Shown here: positions 48,044 to 57,001 of the stretch, one piece after another
How positions within the stretch are numbered: the stretch's first letter is position 1
How the letters are laid out: each line of letters starts with the position of its first letter
Assembly (NCBI RefSeq): GCF_004357905.1
Contig: NZ_SMTT01000006.1
Coordinates: 1 to 64,000, forward strand
From: Campylobacter lari
Lineage (GTDB): Bacteria > Campylobacterota > Campylobacteria > Campylobacterales > Campylobacteraceae
DNA: 64,000 bases
Direction: 5' to 3'
The notes under the pieces: model-generated
What the model was told of the DNA's origin: nothing
The model's database searches: none
What the model saw: the letters and a program-made list of their open reading frames with translations, nothing else
Program-made: the position numbers and the translations under genes

Positions 48044-48086
48044 TAATAATTATTAACATTAAAATTTATTAGATAATAATTATTAT
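48044..48086. promoter_or_regulatory. two palindromic AT boxes upstream of dps
   Basis: TAATAATTATTA (48044-48055) and ATAATAATTATTAT (48073-48086) are perfect palindromes sharing the same core, set 29-30 bp apart and upstream of the -10. This resembles paired Fur- or PerR-type sites. Regulator identity is inference. Confidence 0.45.
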
Positions 48087-48104
48087 TATTTAAGAATTTT
48101 ATGT

Positions 48105-48110
48105 TATAAT
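48105..48110 (+). promoter_or_regulatory. -10 element of dps
   Basis: TATAAT 26 nt upstream of the dps ATG, just downstream of the two palindromes. Confidence 0.5.
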
Positions 48111-48135
48111 TTTAAAAATAAAAAAAGGAGATAAC

Positions 48136-48591
48136 ATGTCAGTAACAAAACAATTATTACAATTACAAGCAGATGCTCATCATTTATGGGTTAAATTTCA
48201 TAATTATCATTGGAATGTAAAAGGTTTACAGTTTTTTTCAATTCATGAATATACAGAAAAAGCTTATGAAGAAATGGCAGAACTTTTTGATGATTGCGCC
48301 GAAAGAGTTTTACAACTTGGAGAAAAAGCTATTACTTGCCAAAAAGTTTTAATGGAAAATGCAAAAAGCCCAAAACTAGAAAATGGTAAAGATTGCTTTA
48401 CTCCTGTAGAAGTTTTAGAATTTATTAGAGAAGATTATAAATATCTTTTAGCTGAATTTAAAAAATTAAATGAAGAAGCTGAAAAAGCAAGCGATACTAC
48501 AACTGCAGCATTTGCTCAAGAAAATATCGCAAAATATGAAAAAGTTCTTTGGATGCTTAATTCAACTATCCAAAATACTTGCTCTATGTAA
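48136..48591 (+). CDS. dps: Dps ferritin-like DNA-protection protein
   Basis: A 151-residue Dps dodecamer subunit that oxidises and stores iron and protects DNA from peroxide. The ferroxidase ligands are in [14 protein letters not shown] (His) and [21 protein letters not shown] (Asp/Glu). The four-helix length is normal. Strong AAAAAAGGAG ribosome site. Monocistronic, with its own promoter and a strong terminator. Confidence 0.95.
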   Translation: MSVTKQLLQLQADAHHLWVKFHNYHWNVKGLQFFSIHEYTEKAYEEMAELFDDCAERVLQLGEKAITCQKVLMENAKSPKLENGKDCFTPVEVLEFIREDYKYLLAEFKKLNEEAEKASDTTTAAFAQENIAKYEKVLWMLNSTIQNTCSM

Positions 48592-48602
48592 GAATTTATA
48601 AT

Positions 48603-48644
48603 GTTTTTTGACTTGCAAAGCTTTATTGCTTTAAGTCAAAAAAC
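48603..48644. terminator. strong bidirectional terminator after dps
   Basis: Outer stem GTTTTTTGACTT/AAGTCAAAAAAC (12 perfect pairs) plus an inner AAAGC/GCTTT stem. U-rich on both sides. It begins 11 nt after the dps stop. Confidence 0.7.
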
Positions 48645-48780
48645 AAATTTAACTTCCCAAGAGAAACTACTCTTATAAAATTCCAAGTTCGCTTAAGTAC
48701 TATTTAATAATTATAGTTTATAGCAACTCAATGTATTTTTAAACAAAAATATATCATTGAAAAATGATCATCACAAAATA

Positions 48781-48846
48781 TTATTTAGATAAGTATTCAG
48801 CCCAAGCTTTTATGTAGGAATTTTCACTAAAAAAGCTAAATACTAA
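48781..48846 (-). pseudogene. possible vestigial gene tail
   Basis: In the 337-bp gap between dps and dapD, a short minus-strand frame reads SFFSENSYIKAWAEYLSK and stop, with protein-like composition, but has no start and is closed upstream by a stop. It may be the decayed end of a lost gene. The rest of the gap (48645-48780 and 48850-48900) shows nothing recognisable. Confidence 0.25.
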
Positions 48847-48901
48847 AAATCATTTTTACAATATCTATAGTTTAATTTAAAATCTACAACATGAGTTTTA
48901 A

Positions 48902-48929
48902 AATTCTTAACCCATAAGGGCTAAGAATT
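48902..48929 (-). terminator. terminator of the mrp-dapD unit
   Basis: AATTCTTA/TAAGAATT stem continued by CCC/GGG after one mismatch, with an ATAA loop, ending at the dapD stop codon. Confidence 0.55.
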
Positions 48930-50092
48930 TAATGTAGATCTTCATTAAGTTTTACAGCTTTTTTATTTAAAGCTGCTATCATCACTCCACTTTGAGAGTC
49001 TTGTCTAAAATGCAAGCCATTTAGCCCTGCTAATTCTAAACCTTTGTATATATCTTTGTCAAATTTAAAATCAGGATTGATTTTTTGAAGTTCTTCTTTA
49101 TTTTTTAAAGCAAATTTAGTCCCTTCTAAAACAGCAATGCCTGCATCAACGATACAATTATCCCCTAAAGGAATTCCCGTAACCGAATTTGCACCCAAAA
49201 GACAAGCTTTACCAATGCTAATAGCATTACCACTTGTACCACTTAAAACACCAAGTATAGAAGCACCGCCTCCTACATCGCTACCTTCGCCCACAACAGC
49301 TGATGAACTAATACGCCCTTCTACCATACAAGCTCCAGTTGTACCTGCATTAAAATTCACATAAGCAGCCCCTGGCATTATAGTAGTACCTGCAGCTAAA
49401 ACCGCCCCCATTCTTACTTTAGAACTTTCTAAAATTCTAGTATTATCCTCAGGAATAACATGAGCTAAAAATCTTGGAAATTTATCTACATAATCAATCC
49501 TTGGATACCTTCCACTCATTTTTAAATCAATCTCATTTTCTCTTAAAAAGTCCAAATCAATAGGCTTATTATCACTCCATGCAACATTTGGTAAAATCCC
49601 AAAAGCACCTGTTAAATTTAAACTCCTCAAAGGTACTTTTTTATTTGAAAGTAAGTAAAGTTTTAAATACACACTTTCTAAGCTTTTTGGTGCTTCATCT
49701 TCAAAAATACAAACAAAAGAAAAAGCATTTTCTCTAAAATTTTCCTTTGCTGCTTTGATTGCTTCTATATTTTTATGACCTTGCTCTTGTAAAAATGGCG
49801 CAAAGCATTCAAGTGCAAAGTCCAAATCCTCTTTAATCAAAGTAGCCACAAACTCACTTTCATTAAAATCAACATCAACCCCTCTTCTAAAAAAAGCTTC
49901 AAACATAACAGCTGCAGCAGCATAATTTTGCTCAAAATTAATCACACCAAAATTAGCTTGAAGTTTTTTATTAGGATCAACTTGACTTAGATCAAGTCTT
50001 GCTATAGCAAAAGCTTTAGGCTTTTTATAATTAATCCTTTGTTCGATTTGCTTGATTAAATTTAAAAATTCTTCTTTACTTTCTATTGGCAT
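48929..50092 (-). CDS. dapD: tetrahydrodipicolinate N-succinyltransferase
   Basis: Succinylates tetrahydrodipicolinate in lysine/diaminopimelate synthesis. The long (387-residue) Campylobacter form has a specific N-terminal domain, then a left-handed beta-helix with hexapeptide-like repeats from about 235 (VRMGAVLAAGTTIMPGAAYV, GEGSDVGGGASILG, SIGKACLLGANSVTG). The ATG at 50092 is preceded by AAGGAGG; the frame stays open 12 codons upstream into mrp without support. It follows mrp by 10 bp, as in C. jejuni. Confidence 0.93.
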   Translation of the reverse strand: MPIESKEEFLNLIKQIEQRINYKKPKAFAIARLDLSQVDPNKKLQANFGVINFEQNYAAAAVMFEAFFRRGVDVDFNESEFVATLIKEDLDFALECFAPFLQEQGHKNIEAIKAAKENFRENAFSFVCIFEDEAPKSLESVYLKLYLLSNKKVPLRSLNLTGAFGILPNVAWSDNKPIDLDFLRENEIDLKMSGRYPRIDYVDKFPRFLAHVIPEDNTRILESSKVRMGAVLAAGTTIMPGAAYVNFNAGTTGACMVEGRISSSAVVGEGSDVGGGASILGVLSGTSGNAISIGKACLLGANSVTGIPLGDNCIVDAGIAVLEGTKFALKNKEELQKINPDFKFDKDIYKGLELAGLNGLHFRQDSQSGVMIAALNKKAVKLNEDLH

Positions 50093-50102
50093 ATTTTCCT
50101 CC

Positions 50103-51206
50103 TTATTGCGAGCACGCGCTTTTGCCATTCATTATAGGTTGAATAGCTGAATTATCTACTTTACCTTCTTGATTAACCTTTTCTATAAATTCCCAAATTT
50201 TTTCAGCAGCTTGTAAATATCTTTTTGAACTTACACTCTCAGGCATATAAAAACTTACAGGCTTACCGCTATCTCCACCTTCTCTTACACTCATTTCGAT
50301 AGGAATTTGAGCTAAAACTTCACACTTATAAGCTTTTGCCATTTCTTCTGTGGTGCCTTTACCAAAGATATCATATTCTTTACCATTATCAGGACATAAA
50401 AAGCCACTCATATTTTCTATAATACCTGCAACAGGAATGTGCAATTTTTCAAACATATCTAGCGCTCTTTTGCTATCATCTAAAGACACTACTTGAGGAG
50501 TACTTACACACACACCTGCACTCACTGGCACGCTTTGAGCTAGGGTAATTTGTGCATCACCTGTTCCTGGAGGCATATCAAGCAATAATACATCAAGTTC
50601 AGGCCAAAGCACATCAGCTAAAAGTTGTTCAATCGCTTTCATGATCATAGAGCCACGCCACATTAAACCCTTACCTTCTTCTATCAACACACCCATACTC
50701 ATCATATAAACCCCATGAGATAAAATAGGACGAATTTTTTGACCTACAATTTCAGGTTTGCTTTTACTCTCACCTAGCATTCTTGGTATATTTGGCCCAT
50801 AAATATCTGCGTCCAAAAGCCCTACCCTTTTACCCATTTTAGCCAAAGAAATCGCTAAATTTAAAGTTGTAGTACTTTTACCTACCCCACCTTTTCCACT
50901 TGAAATCATAAGAAAATTTTTAATTTGCGGAGCGATATTTTTACCACTTCTTGAATTGCTTTTTTCTTCAGGAATTTTTGGCTGTATGATTTCTAAATTA
51001 AGCTCTAAATTTAAATCTTTTAAAACATTTGCAATGTTTAGTCTAAGTTCTTGTGCAATTTGAGCATTAGCCGAAACAATTTCGACTACAATATGAGCTT
51101 GTTTTTCATTCAAATCAATCTTTTTTACAAAACCAAAACTTACTATATCTTTTTTAAATCCCGGATATATAACTTGTTTTAGTCTTTCTTCGATTTTTTC
51201 CTTCAA
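50103..51206 (-). CDS. mrp: Mrp/ApbC iron-sulfur cluster carrier ATPase
   Basis: A 367-residue P-loop ATPase that carries Fe-S clusters to target proteins. The N-terminal MIP18/DUF59 domain covers about 1-85. The deviant Walker A SSGKGGVGKSTTTLNLA is near 108, followed by LLDADIYGPNIPRMLG (about 135) and LLLDMPPGTGDAQITL (about 205). The C-terminal cysteine FLCPDNGKEYDIFG region is present, although the classic CxxC pair is reduced to one Cys there. It lies upstream of dapD and divergent from ispDF. Confidence 0.93.
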   Translation of the reverse strand: MKEKIEERLKQVIYPGFKKDIVSFGFVKKIDLNEKQAHIVVEIVSANAQIAQELRLNIANVLKDLNLELNLEIIQPKIPEEKSNSRSGKNIAPQIKNFLMISSGKGGVGKSTTTLNLAISLAKMGKRVGLLDADIYGPNIPRMLGESKSKPEIVGQKIRPILSHGVYMMSMGVLIEEGKGLMWRGSMIMKAIEQLLADVLWPELDVLLLDMPPGTGDAQITLAQSVPVSAGVCVSTPQVVSLDDSKRALDMFEKLHIPVAGIIENMSGFLCPDNGKEYDIFGKGTTEEMAKAYKCEVLAQIPIEMSVREGGDSGKPVSFYMPESVSSKRYLQAAEKIWEFIEKVNQEGKVDNSAIQPIMNGKSACSQ

Positions 51207-51273
51207 TTTTTCTCCTTGTTGTTTAAAATGATTAATTCTACTAACTTAAATATAAATTTTGGCTTTTATGGTG

Positions 51274-51279
51274 TATAAT
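51274..51279 (+). promoter_or_regulatory. -10 element of the ispDF operon
   Basis: TATAAT 34 nt upstream of the ispDF start, in the 107-bp divergent gap with mrp. Confidence 0.45.
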
Positions 51280-51313
51280 ATCGTAACATTAATAAAAAAT
51301 TAAGGTGTAACAA

Positions 51314-52429
51314 ATGTTAGATATTTCCTTGATTATGCTATCAGCAGGGGAGTCATCAAGATTTAATGCTCCAGTAAAAAAGCAGTTTTTAAGACTAGGT
51401 GAACATCCATTATGGCTTTATGCAACTAAAAATTTAAGTTCTTTTTACCCTTTTAAACAAGTAATTGTTACTTCTGGTAATATTTCTTATATGAAAAGAT
51501 TTGCACCTGAGTATCATTTTGTTAAAGGCGGTAATACAAGAGCACAATCATTACTTAATGCTTTAAATTTAGTACAAAGTGAATATGTTTTAGTTAGCGA
51601 TGTCGCAAGGGTTTTGATTTCTAAAAACCTTTTTAATAATATTATAGAAAATTACGATAAAGCAGATTGTATTACACCTGTTTTAAAAGTAAGCGATACA
51701 GCAATTTATGCTCAAGAAGTTATCGACAGAGATAAAATAAAACTCATACAAACCCCTCAACTTTCGCGCACAAGTATGCTCAAAAAAGCTTTAGAGCAAA
51801 ATGCAAATTTTACCGATGATAGCACAGCAATACAAGCTATTGGTGGTAAGATTTGGTATGTACAAGGTGATGAGTTAGCTAAAAAAATTACCTTTAAAGA
51901 AGATTTAAAAAGCTTAAATTTACCAAAACCATCTTGGGAAATTTTTAATGGAAATGGTTTTGATGTGCATGAATTTGGAGAGCAAAGAGCCTTACTTTTA
52001 GGCGGAGTAAAAGTACATGAAAATATGGGCTTGAAAGCTCATTCTGATGGAGATGTGCTAGCTCATGCACTAATTGATGCGCTTTTAGGTGCAGCAGGAC
52101 TTGGAGATATTGGAGAACTTTTTCCAGATAATGATATACAATATAAAAACGCAGATTCTATGCTTTTATTGCAAAATGCTTATACTTTGGTGCAAAATTA
52201 TGGATTTGAGCTTGTGAATGCTGATATTACAATCATTGCACAAACGCCCAAGATGAAAGATTTTAAAGAAGATATTGCTTTTAATATAGCCAAAATATTA
52301 AAAGTAACACCAAATAAAATCAATATCAAAGCCACCACCACAGAGCATTTAGGTTTTGTAGGAAGAAAAGAAGGAATTGCTGTTTTAGTAAGTGCGAATT
52401 TAAAATATTTTGATTGGATGAAATTATGA
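51314..52429 (+). CDS. ispDF: bifunctional IspD-IspF
   Basis: Fusion of two non-consecutive MEP-pathway enzymes for isoprenoid precursors. IspD (cytidylyltransferase) spans about 1-205 with LSAGESSRFNAPVKKQFL and VSDVARVLIS. IspF (MEcPP synthase) spans about 212-371 with GFDVHEF, HSDGDVLAHALIDALLGA and TTEHLGFVGRKEG. The fused form is typical of Campylobacter and Helicobacter. Overlaps the next gene by 4 nt, starting a four-gene operon. Confidence 0.96.
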   Translation: MLDISLIMLSAGESSRFNAPVKKQFLRLGEHPLWLYATKNLSSFYPFKQVIVTSGNISYMKRFAPEYHFVKGGNTRAQSLLNALNLVQSEYVLVSDVARVLISKNLFNNIIENYDKADCITPVLKVSDTAIYAQEVIDRDKIKLIQTPQLSRTSMLKKALEQNANFTDDSTAIQAIGGKIWYVQGDELAKKITFKEDLKSLNLPKPSWEIFNGNGFDVHEFGEQRALLLGGVKVHENMGLKAHSDGDVLAHALIDALLGAAGLGDIGELFPDNDIQYKNADSMLLLQNAYTLVQNYGFELVNADITIIAQTPKMKDFKEDIAFNIAKILKVTPNKINIKATTTEHLGFVGRKEGIAVLVSANLKYFDWMKL

Positions 52430-53301
52430 AAGTTTTAATAGTAGAAAATGAATTTTATTTAGCTCAAAGCATAGGTTCAAAACTTAATTCTATAGGTTAT
52501 GATTGTGATATTATTGCAAATGTTAATGAGCTTGCTCATCATGATTATGAAATCATTTTGCTTTCTACTAGTATGGCTAATTTTGAACATATTGTAGAAA
52601 TTTTTAAGCATAAAATTATTATTTTACTCATATCTTATATAAGCTCAGATACAGTTTTAGCGCCACTAAAAGCCGGTGCGAGTGATTATATACAAAAGCC
52701 TTTTATGATAGAAGAATTAACGCGAAAAATCAAACATTTTCAAGAATTTAAGAAAATAAATATTTTAAATCATACTTATCAGTCTTATTTAAAACATAAA
52801 TTTGAGACAGCTAAATTACCAACTTTTGATTATAAAAAATTCAAATTGCCTTTGATTTTAAAAACTAATAATCAAAATTTTGCAGATCATTTTGTATTTA
52901 ACTATACCAATGAGCATAATGTCGCAAATATTTACATAGATCTTTCACATCAACAAAATTTAGATAAAATCTTTAAAGATAATTGTTTATACTATCTTGT
53001 AAATTTCCAAACTCTAAAATCATCAGACAAAGAAAAAGTGTTAAACCTTGCTTTAAAAAAAGCTGTTATTATACATACAAGTACAAATGTTGAACATAGT
53101 GATTTTCAAATTTTAGAACTGGGTGAGGATGAGAAAAACTTCGAAAGTAATGGAATTTTAACTATTGATAATTATGTTAAACATATTATCATTAGTTATC
53201 AAAATGTCTTTCCTGATACAGATTTGTCAAAAAAATTAGGAATTTCTAGAAAATCTTTATGGGAAAAAAGGAAAAAATATGGCATTACAAAGAAAAAATA
53301 G
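52426..53301 (+). CDS. atypical orphan response regulator (HP1021/CemR type)
   Basis: A 291-residue regulator with an N-terminal receiver-like domain (about 1-115) and a C-terminal HTH (KKLGISRKSLWEKRKKYG at the end). The receiver has Ser47 in ILLSTS where the phospho-acceptor Asp should be. The usual acidic pair is reduced to VENEF, so it is unlikely to be phosphorylated normally. This matches Helicobacter HP1021 and C. jejuni Cj1608 (CemR), linked in the literature to redox, energy metabolism and replication control. It overlaps ispDF by 4 nt and the next gene by 23 nt. No kinase gene is nearby. Confidence 0.9.
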   Translation: MKVLIVENEFYLAQSIGSKLNSIGYDCDIIANVNELAHHDYEIILLSTSMANFEHIVEIFKHKIIILLISYISSDTVLAPLKAGASDYIQKPFMIEELTRKIKHFQEFKKINILNHTYQSYLKHKFETAKLPTFDYKKFKLPLILKTNNQNFADHFVFNYTNEHNVANIYIDLSHQQNLDKIFKDNCLYYLVNFQTLKSSDKEKVLNLALKKAVIIHTSTNVEHSDFQILELGEDEKNFESNGILTIDNYVKHIIISYQNVFPDTDLSKKLGISRKSLWEKRKKYGITKKK

Positions 53302-54445
53302 TATTACAATCTCAGAAGAAGAATACGAAGTTTTATGTTTTATCAAAGAAGGAGTTTTTGGTTCTTTTACAAAATTAATGAATCAAAAAGAAAGAGATGA
53401 AGTTATAGCCACAGGAATGATACATAAACAAAAAATTCCTTATACTCTTACCTTTGCACCTGCAAGTACAAAAGAAAATAATACTGCTTTAGAAAATGCA
53501 AAAGTTGGCGATAAAATAGACTTTATTTGCAATGATAAACCCATAGGACATATCATTTTAGAAAGCAAATTTGAAAATGATAAAAATAGCAATGATATTT
53601 TTAGACCTAATGCTTGCTTGATCCAAGATTTTGGAAAAATTTGTATAAGTGGTGAATTTGAAATTTATCACAATAATATCAAAGCCATTAAAGAAGATTT
53701 TGAAAAAATCAAAAAAAGATTAAATCCTTCTAATATCACAGCCATTGTTTCAAGTTTTGATCCTTTTCATAGAGCACATGAGAGAATTTTAAGATGGGCT
53801 ATAGAACAATCTGATTTAGTGATTATTTTCCTTATAGAATCCTATGAAAACAACGGATTGAGCTTAAAACTCAAAAAGCGTTGTTTTGATGTTTTTGCGC
53901 AAAATTACTTACCATCTTCTAGGGTTTTACTCATACCTTTACATAATATCAAAATTTTTGCCTCGCATTTAAACCCTGTGCTTGAGTGCGCTTTGGCTAA
54001 AAGTTTTGATTGCAATAAACTTTTTGTAGGACAAAATCATGCAGGACTTGGAATGTATTTTAATCAAAACAGAACCTTTACCGTGCTTGATGATTTTGCA
54101 AAAGATTATAATATAGAAGTTACCATACTTCCTGAATTTGTATTTTGTGATGAATGTAAAATGGTAGTAAGTACCAAATCATGTCCCCATGGAGCTCATC
54201 ATCATATGAAATACCATGGTGATTCTTTAAAAAATTTACTTAGACTTGGTATCATTCCACCAGCAGTTTTTATAAGAAGAGAAATTTCAGCTTTGATTTT
54301 ATCTGAGCTTTTCCCAAATCGCTTTCATAATAAACAAAATATCTATAGCAATCTTTTCCCTACACATGGTATTTTAGAGTATCGAAGCGATAAAGAATTT
54401 TATGAGCAACTTATAAAACTTCATCAAATGTCATATATGGTGTAA
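53279..54445 (+). CDS. ATP-sulfurylase-like protein
   Basis: A 388-residue protein with a PUA-like N-terminal part and a nucleotidyltransferase domain (about 155-388) of the sulfate adenylyltransferase type. It shows the HxxH motif in DPFHRAHERI (about 161) and GQNHAGLGMYF (about 252), plus Cys residues in CDECKMVVSTKSCPHG (about 300) and a His-rich AHHHMKYHG. The C. jejuni homologue (Cj1609) is annotated as a putative sulfate adenylyltransferase, but no PAPS or sulfite reductase genes are here. The true substrate is open. It overlaps the CemR-type gene by 23 nt. Confidence 0.82.
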   Translation: MALQRKNSITISEEEYEVLCFIKEGVFGSFTKLMNQKERDEVIATGMIHKQKIPYTLTFAPASTKENNTALENAKVGDKIDFICNDKPIGHIILESKFENDKNSNDIFRPNACLIQDFGKICISGEFEIYHNNIKAIKEDFEKIKKRLNPSNITAIVSSFDPFHRAHERILRWAIEQSDLVIIFLIESYENNGLSLKLKKRCFDVFAQNYLPSSRVLLIPLHNIKIFASHLNPVLECALAKSFDCNKLFVGQNHAGLGMYFNQNRTFTVLDDFAKDYNIEVTILPEFVFCDECKMVVSTKSCPHGAHHHMKYHGDSLKNLLRLGIIPPAVFIRREISALILSELFPNRFHNKQNIYSNLFPTHGILEYRSDKEFYEQLIKLHQMSYMV

Positions 54446-54447
54446 TC

Positions 54448-54939
54448 ATGCAAAAATTATTTTTAACTTTTTTTTATTCAGGTAGTGTTAATAAAGCTCC
54501 AGGAACCTTTGGTACAATAGCAGCGCTAATCCCTGCTTTTTTTATTTTAAGGTATTTGGGTATAGGAACTTTAATCTTGCTTGCAATTTTACTTTTTTTA
54601 ATCTCTATAAAAATCATCGATCAATATGAAAAACAAACAGGCATACACGATGATAAGCATATTGTAATAGATGAAGTTGTTGGGGTATTTTTAGCCTTGG
54701 CAATTTGCGGACAGAGTGTTTTTACTTTTTTGCTTTCTTTTGTTTTATTTAGATTTTTTGATATCACAAAACCTTCTATCATAGGTAAAATTGACAAAAA
54801 AACTAAAGGTGGTTTAGGCGTAATGCTAGATGATGTTTTAGCAGGAATTTTCGCAGGATTATTTAGTGCAGTAATTTATGGAATTTTACTTAAATTTGAT
54901 CTTTTATGGTTTGATATAAGCATTATGGAGATATTTTAG
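54448..54939 (+). CDS. pgpA: phosphatidylglycerophosphatase A
   Basis: Dephosphorylates phosphatidylglycerophosphate to phosphatidylglycerol at the inner membrane. The family pattern is visible: YSGSVNKAPGTFGTIAAL at the start, DDKHIVIDEVVGVFLAL (about 68) and the acidic FFDITKPSIIG / GGLGVMLDDVLAGIFAG (about 105-140). About four membrane helices. It lies 2 bp after the sulfurylase-like gene, last of the operon. Confidence 0.92.
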   Translation: MQKLFLTFFYSGSVNKAPGTFGTIAALIPAFFILRYLGIGTLILLAILLFLISIKIIDQYEKQTGIHDDKHIVIDEVVGVFLALAICGQSVFTFLLSFVLFRFFDITKPSIIGKIDKKTKGGLGVMLDDVLAGIFAGLFSAVIYGILLKFDLLWFDISIMEIF

Positions 54940-54949
54940 CTTTAAAAAC

Positions 54950-55120
54950 ACAGTCTAAAGTAACTATAAACATACCGAAAATAGGTAAAACAAGAAAGAT
55001 GTGAAGATCGTGGAGCAATTGTTGATATGACTGAATAAGATCAACTTATCAAATGCAATATAATTTTTCTAAGACAAGATTTGCTTAATCTATCTTAGAA
55101 AAACCTCAACCGCAATTTTC
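54950..55120 (+). pseudogene. possible gene remnant between pgpA and mnmA
   Basis: Two protein-like stretches appear in different plus-strand frames: SKVTINIPKIGKTRKM, then CEDRGAIVDMTE followed by a stop and DQLIKCNIIFLRQD. There is no intact start-to-stop frame. This may be a decayed gene at a rearrangement junction, since in C. jejuni pgpA is followed by a different gene. I cannot name a family. Confidence 0.25.
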
Positions 55121-55169
55121 TTATTTTTTATTACAATAAAATAATTTTAATTTTTAAAAAAAGTTAGTA

Positions 55170-55188
55170 TAAAGGGTGCAACCCTTTA
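55170..55188. terminator. terminator between pgpA region and mnmA
   Basis: TAAAGGGT/AACCCTTTA-type stem (8 pairs) with a GCA loop, followed on the plus strand by GCTTTTTT and on the minus strand by a T-rich run, so it can serve both directions. Confidence 0.55.
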
Positions 55189-55194
55189 GCTTTT

Positions 55195-56211
55195 TTATTT
55201 AATAAATCCGCTTGCAAGAACCAAATCTTTATCGTAAAATACCGCCATTTGTCCGCTAGCAAGCCCATAAACAGGCTCTTGTAAAATGATTTTTGCACTT
55301 TTATCTTCATTAATCAAAACTTTACATGGGGTCGATCTTGATCTATAGCGTATTTTTACTTCACAATCTAGCTCTTTAGCATCAACAAATAAATTAATAT
55401 TATCAAGATTAAATTCACTTATCTTAAGTTCTTCTTTTTTACCTACTATGATTTCATTTTTTTTAGGATCAATTTTTAACACAAAATGTGGCTCATGAGC
55501 CCCGCGTACCTCAAAACCTCTTCTTTTACCTATGGTATAGTGCATATAACCTTCGTGTTTTCCTACTTCTTTACCACTACTATCTCTTACAATACCTGGA
55601 ATTTTAGTATCCATAAACTGATCTAAAACTTGCACATAAGTATCTTCCACAAAACAAATTTCAGAACTTTCCTTTTGTGTTGCAAAAGATTTTAAAACAT
55701 CAATTGTAGAAGCAAATTTTTTCACATCTTCTTTTCTCATCTCTCCAAGAGGGAAAATCAAATATTCCAAAGCCTCTTTCTCTGCATTTGCTAAAAAATA
55801 GCTTTGATCCTTACTCTCATCAACTGCAATTTTAATCAAACCATTTTCTATCCTTGCATAATGACCTGTGGCTAATTTCTCACAACCCAAACTCTTAGCA
55901 AATTCTAAAAGCTTGCCAAGCTTAATAAAGCGATTACACAAAGCACAAGGATTTGGCGTCTTTCCTTCTTTGTAGGTATTAACAAAAGGCATATAAACTT
56001 GATTTTTAAAATCTTCTTGTAAGTCTAAAATATGATATTTGATGTCTAAAAATTTAGCAACTTTTTCAACTTTTTGTATATTTTCTTCATGATAATTAGC
56101 TTTTCCATGAAGCTTCATATAACAACCTATAATCTCATGTCCTGCTTGCTTTAACTTATAAGCAGTTACAGTGCTATCTACACCCCCACTCATTGCAACA
56201 AGAATTTTCAT
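55195..56211 (-). CDS. mnmA: tRNA 2-thiouridylase MnmA
   Basis: Adds sulfur to U34 of tRNA-Lys, -Glu and -Gln. It shows the PP-loop [12 protein letters not shown] (about 8), [13 protein letters not shown] with the first catalytic Cys (about 90), TGHYARI (about 115), the second Cys in SSEICFV (about 186) and GKRRGFEV (about 230). The 338 residues are normal. It overlaps the upstream LOG-like gene by 38 nt. Confidence 0.95.
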   Translation of the reverse strand: MKILVAMSGGVDSTVTAYKLKQAGHEIIGCYMKLHGKANYHEENIQKVEKVAKFLDIKYHILDLQEDFKNQVYMPFVNTYKEGKTPNPCALCNRFIKLGKLLEFAKSLGCEKLATGHYARIENGLIKIAVDESKDQSYFLANAEKEALEYLIFPLGEMRKEDVKKFASTIDVLKSFATQKESSEICFVEDTYVQVLDQFMDTKIPGIVRDSSGKEVGKHEGYMHYTIGKRRGFEVRGAHEPHFVLKIDPKKNEIIVGKKEELKISEFNLDNINLFVDAKELDCEVKIRYRSRSTPCKVLINEDKSAKIILQEPVYGLASGQMAVFYDKDLVLASGFIK

Positions 56212-56809
56212 CTTTTTCCTTTATCATTCTTATAATTTCATCTAAATCATCACTTATACTATACTTTAACTCATCATTTTTAGATATAGTTCCAAGTTCT
56301 AGTAAAGAAGTTTTGATAAATTCATCAAGAGGTTGCCAAAATTTTTGCCCAACTAAAATAATAGGAACATCTTTTTTAAAACTAAGTTGCTTAAGAGTAA
56401 GAATTTCAAAAAATTCATCTAATGTTCCAAAGCCGCCTGGGAAAATCACAAAAGCTAGACTCTTTTGGATAAGAGCCATTTTGCGAATGGCTAAGCTCTT
56501 AAAAGTGATATTATACTCTAAAAAGTCATTTGCTTTTTGCTCAAATGGTAAATGTATATTAAATCCAAAAGATTTTAAGTGGGAAGTTTGACTTTGCATA
56601 GCGCCATGATTAGCAGCTTGCATAATACCACCGCCACCACCACTGATGATGCTATAACCCTCATCAGCTAACTTTTGAGCTAATTTTGAAGCCAAAATAC
56701 AATACTCATTGTCTTCTTTTAATCTTGCAGAACCAAAAAAAGTTATAGCATTTTTTAGGTTTGGCATGTTAGCAAATTTTTCTAAATCTTGGATTATTTT
56801 TTCATTCAT
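56174..56809 (-). CDS. LOG-family Rossmann protein
   Basis: A 211-residue lysine-decarboxylase-like (LOG) protein; family members release nucleobases from nucleoside monophosphates (cytokinin-type phosphoribohydrolase), which is the likely reaction. The diagnostic [15 protein letters not shown] is present (about 135), with [16 protein letters not shown] (about 52). The ATG at 56809 is preceded by AAAGG; an ATG 10 codons upstream is possible. The long overlap with mnmA implies coupled expression. The 223 bp upstream (56840-57062) contain the restored tail of the gene at 57002-57728. Confidence 0.87.
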   Translation of the reverse strand: MNEKIIQDLEKFANMPNLKNAITFFGSARLKEDNEYCILASKLAQKLADEGYSIISGGGGGIMQAANHGAMQSQTSHLKSFGFNIHLPFEQKANDFLEYNITFKSLAIRKMALIQKSLAFVIFPGGFGTLDEFFEILTLKQLSFKKDVPIILVGQKFWQPLDEFIKTSLLELGTISKNDELKYSISDDLDEIIRMIKEKDENSCCNEWGCR

Positions 56810-57001
56810 TTTATAACCTTTAGTTAAAATAAATTCCATTCTAGCTAAATTTTTATAATAATCTTTTATGTAATTTTTAAATAATTTTCTTTTACAAACT
56901 GCATTAAATTAGATTTTTTTAAATTTCTAAACTTTCAAATTCACACTTTTATATATTATGCACACTTAATTATGAAAAGATTTTAGTAAATTCGTTATTA
57001 T

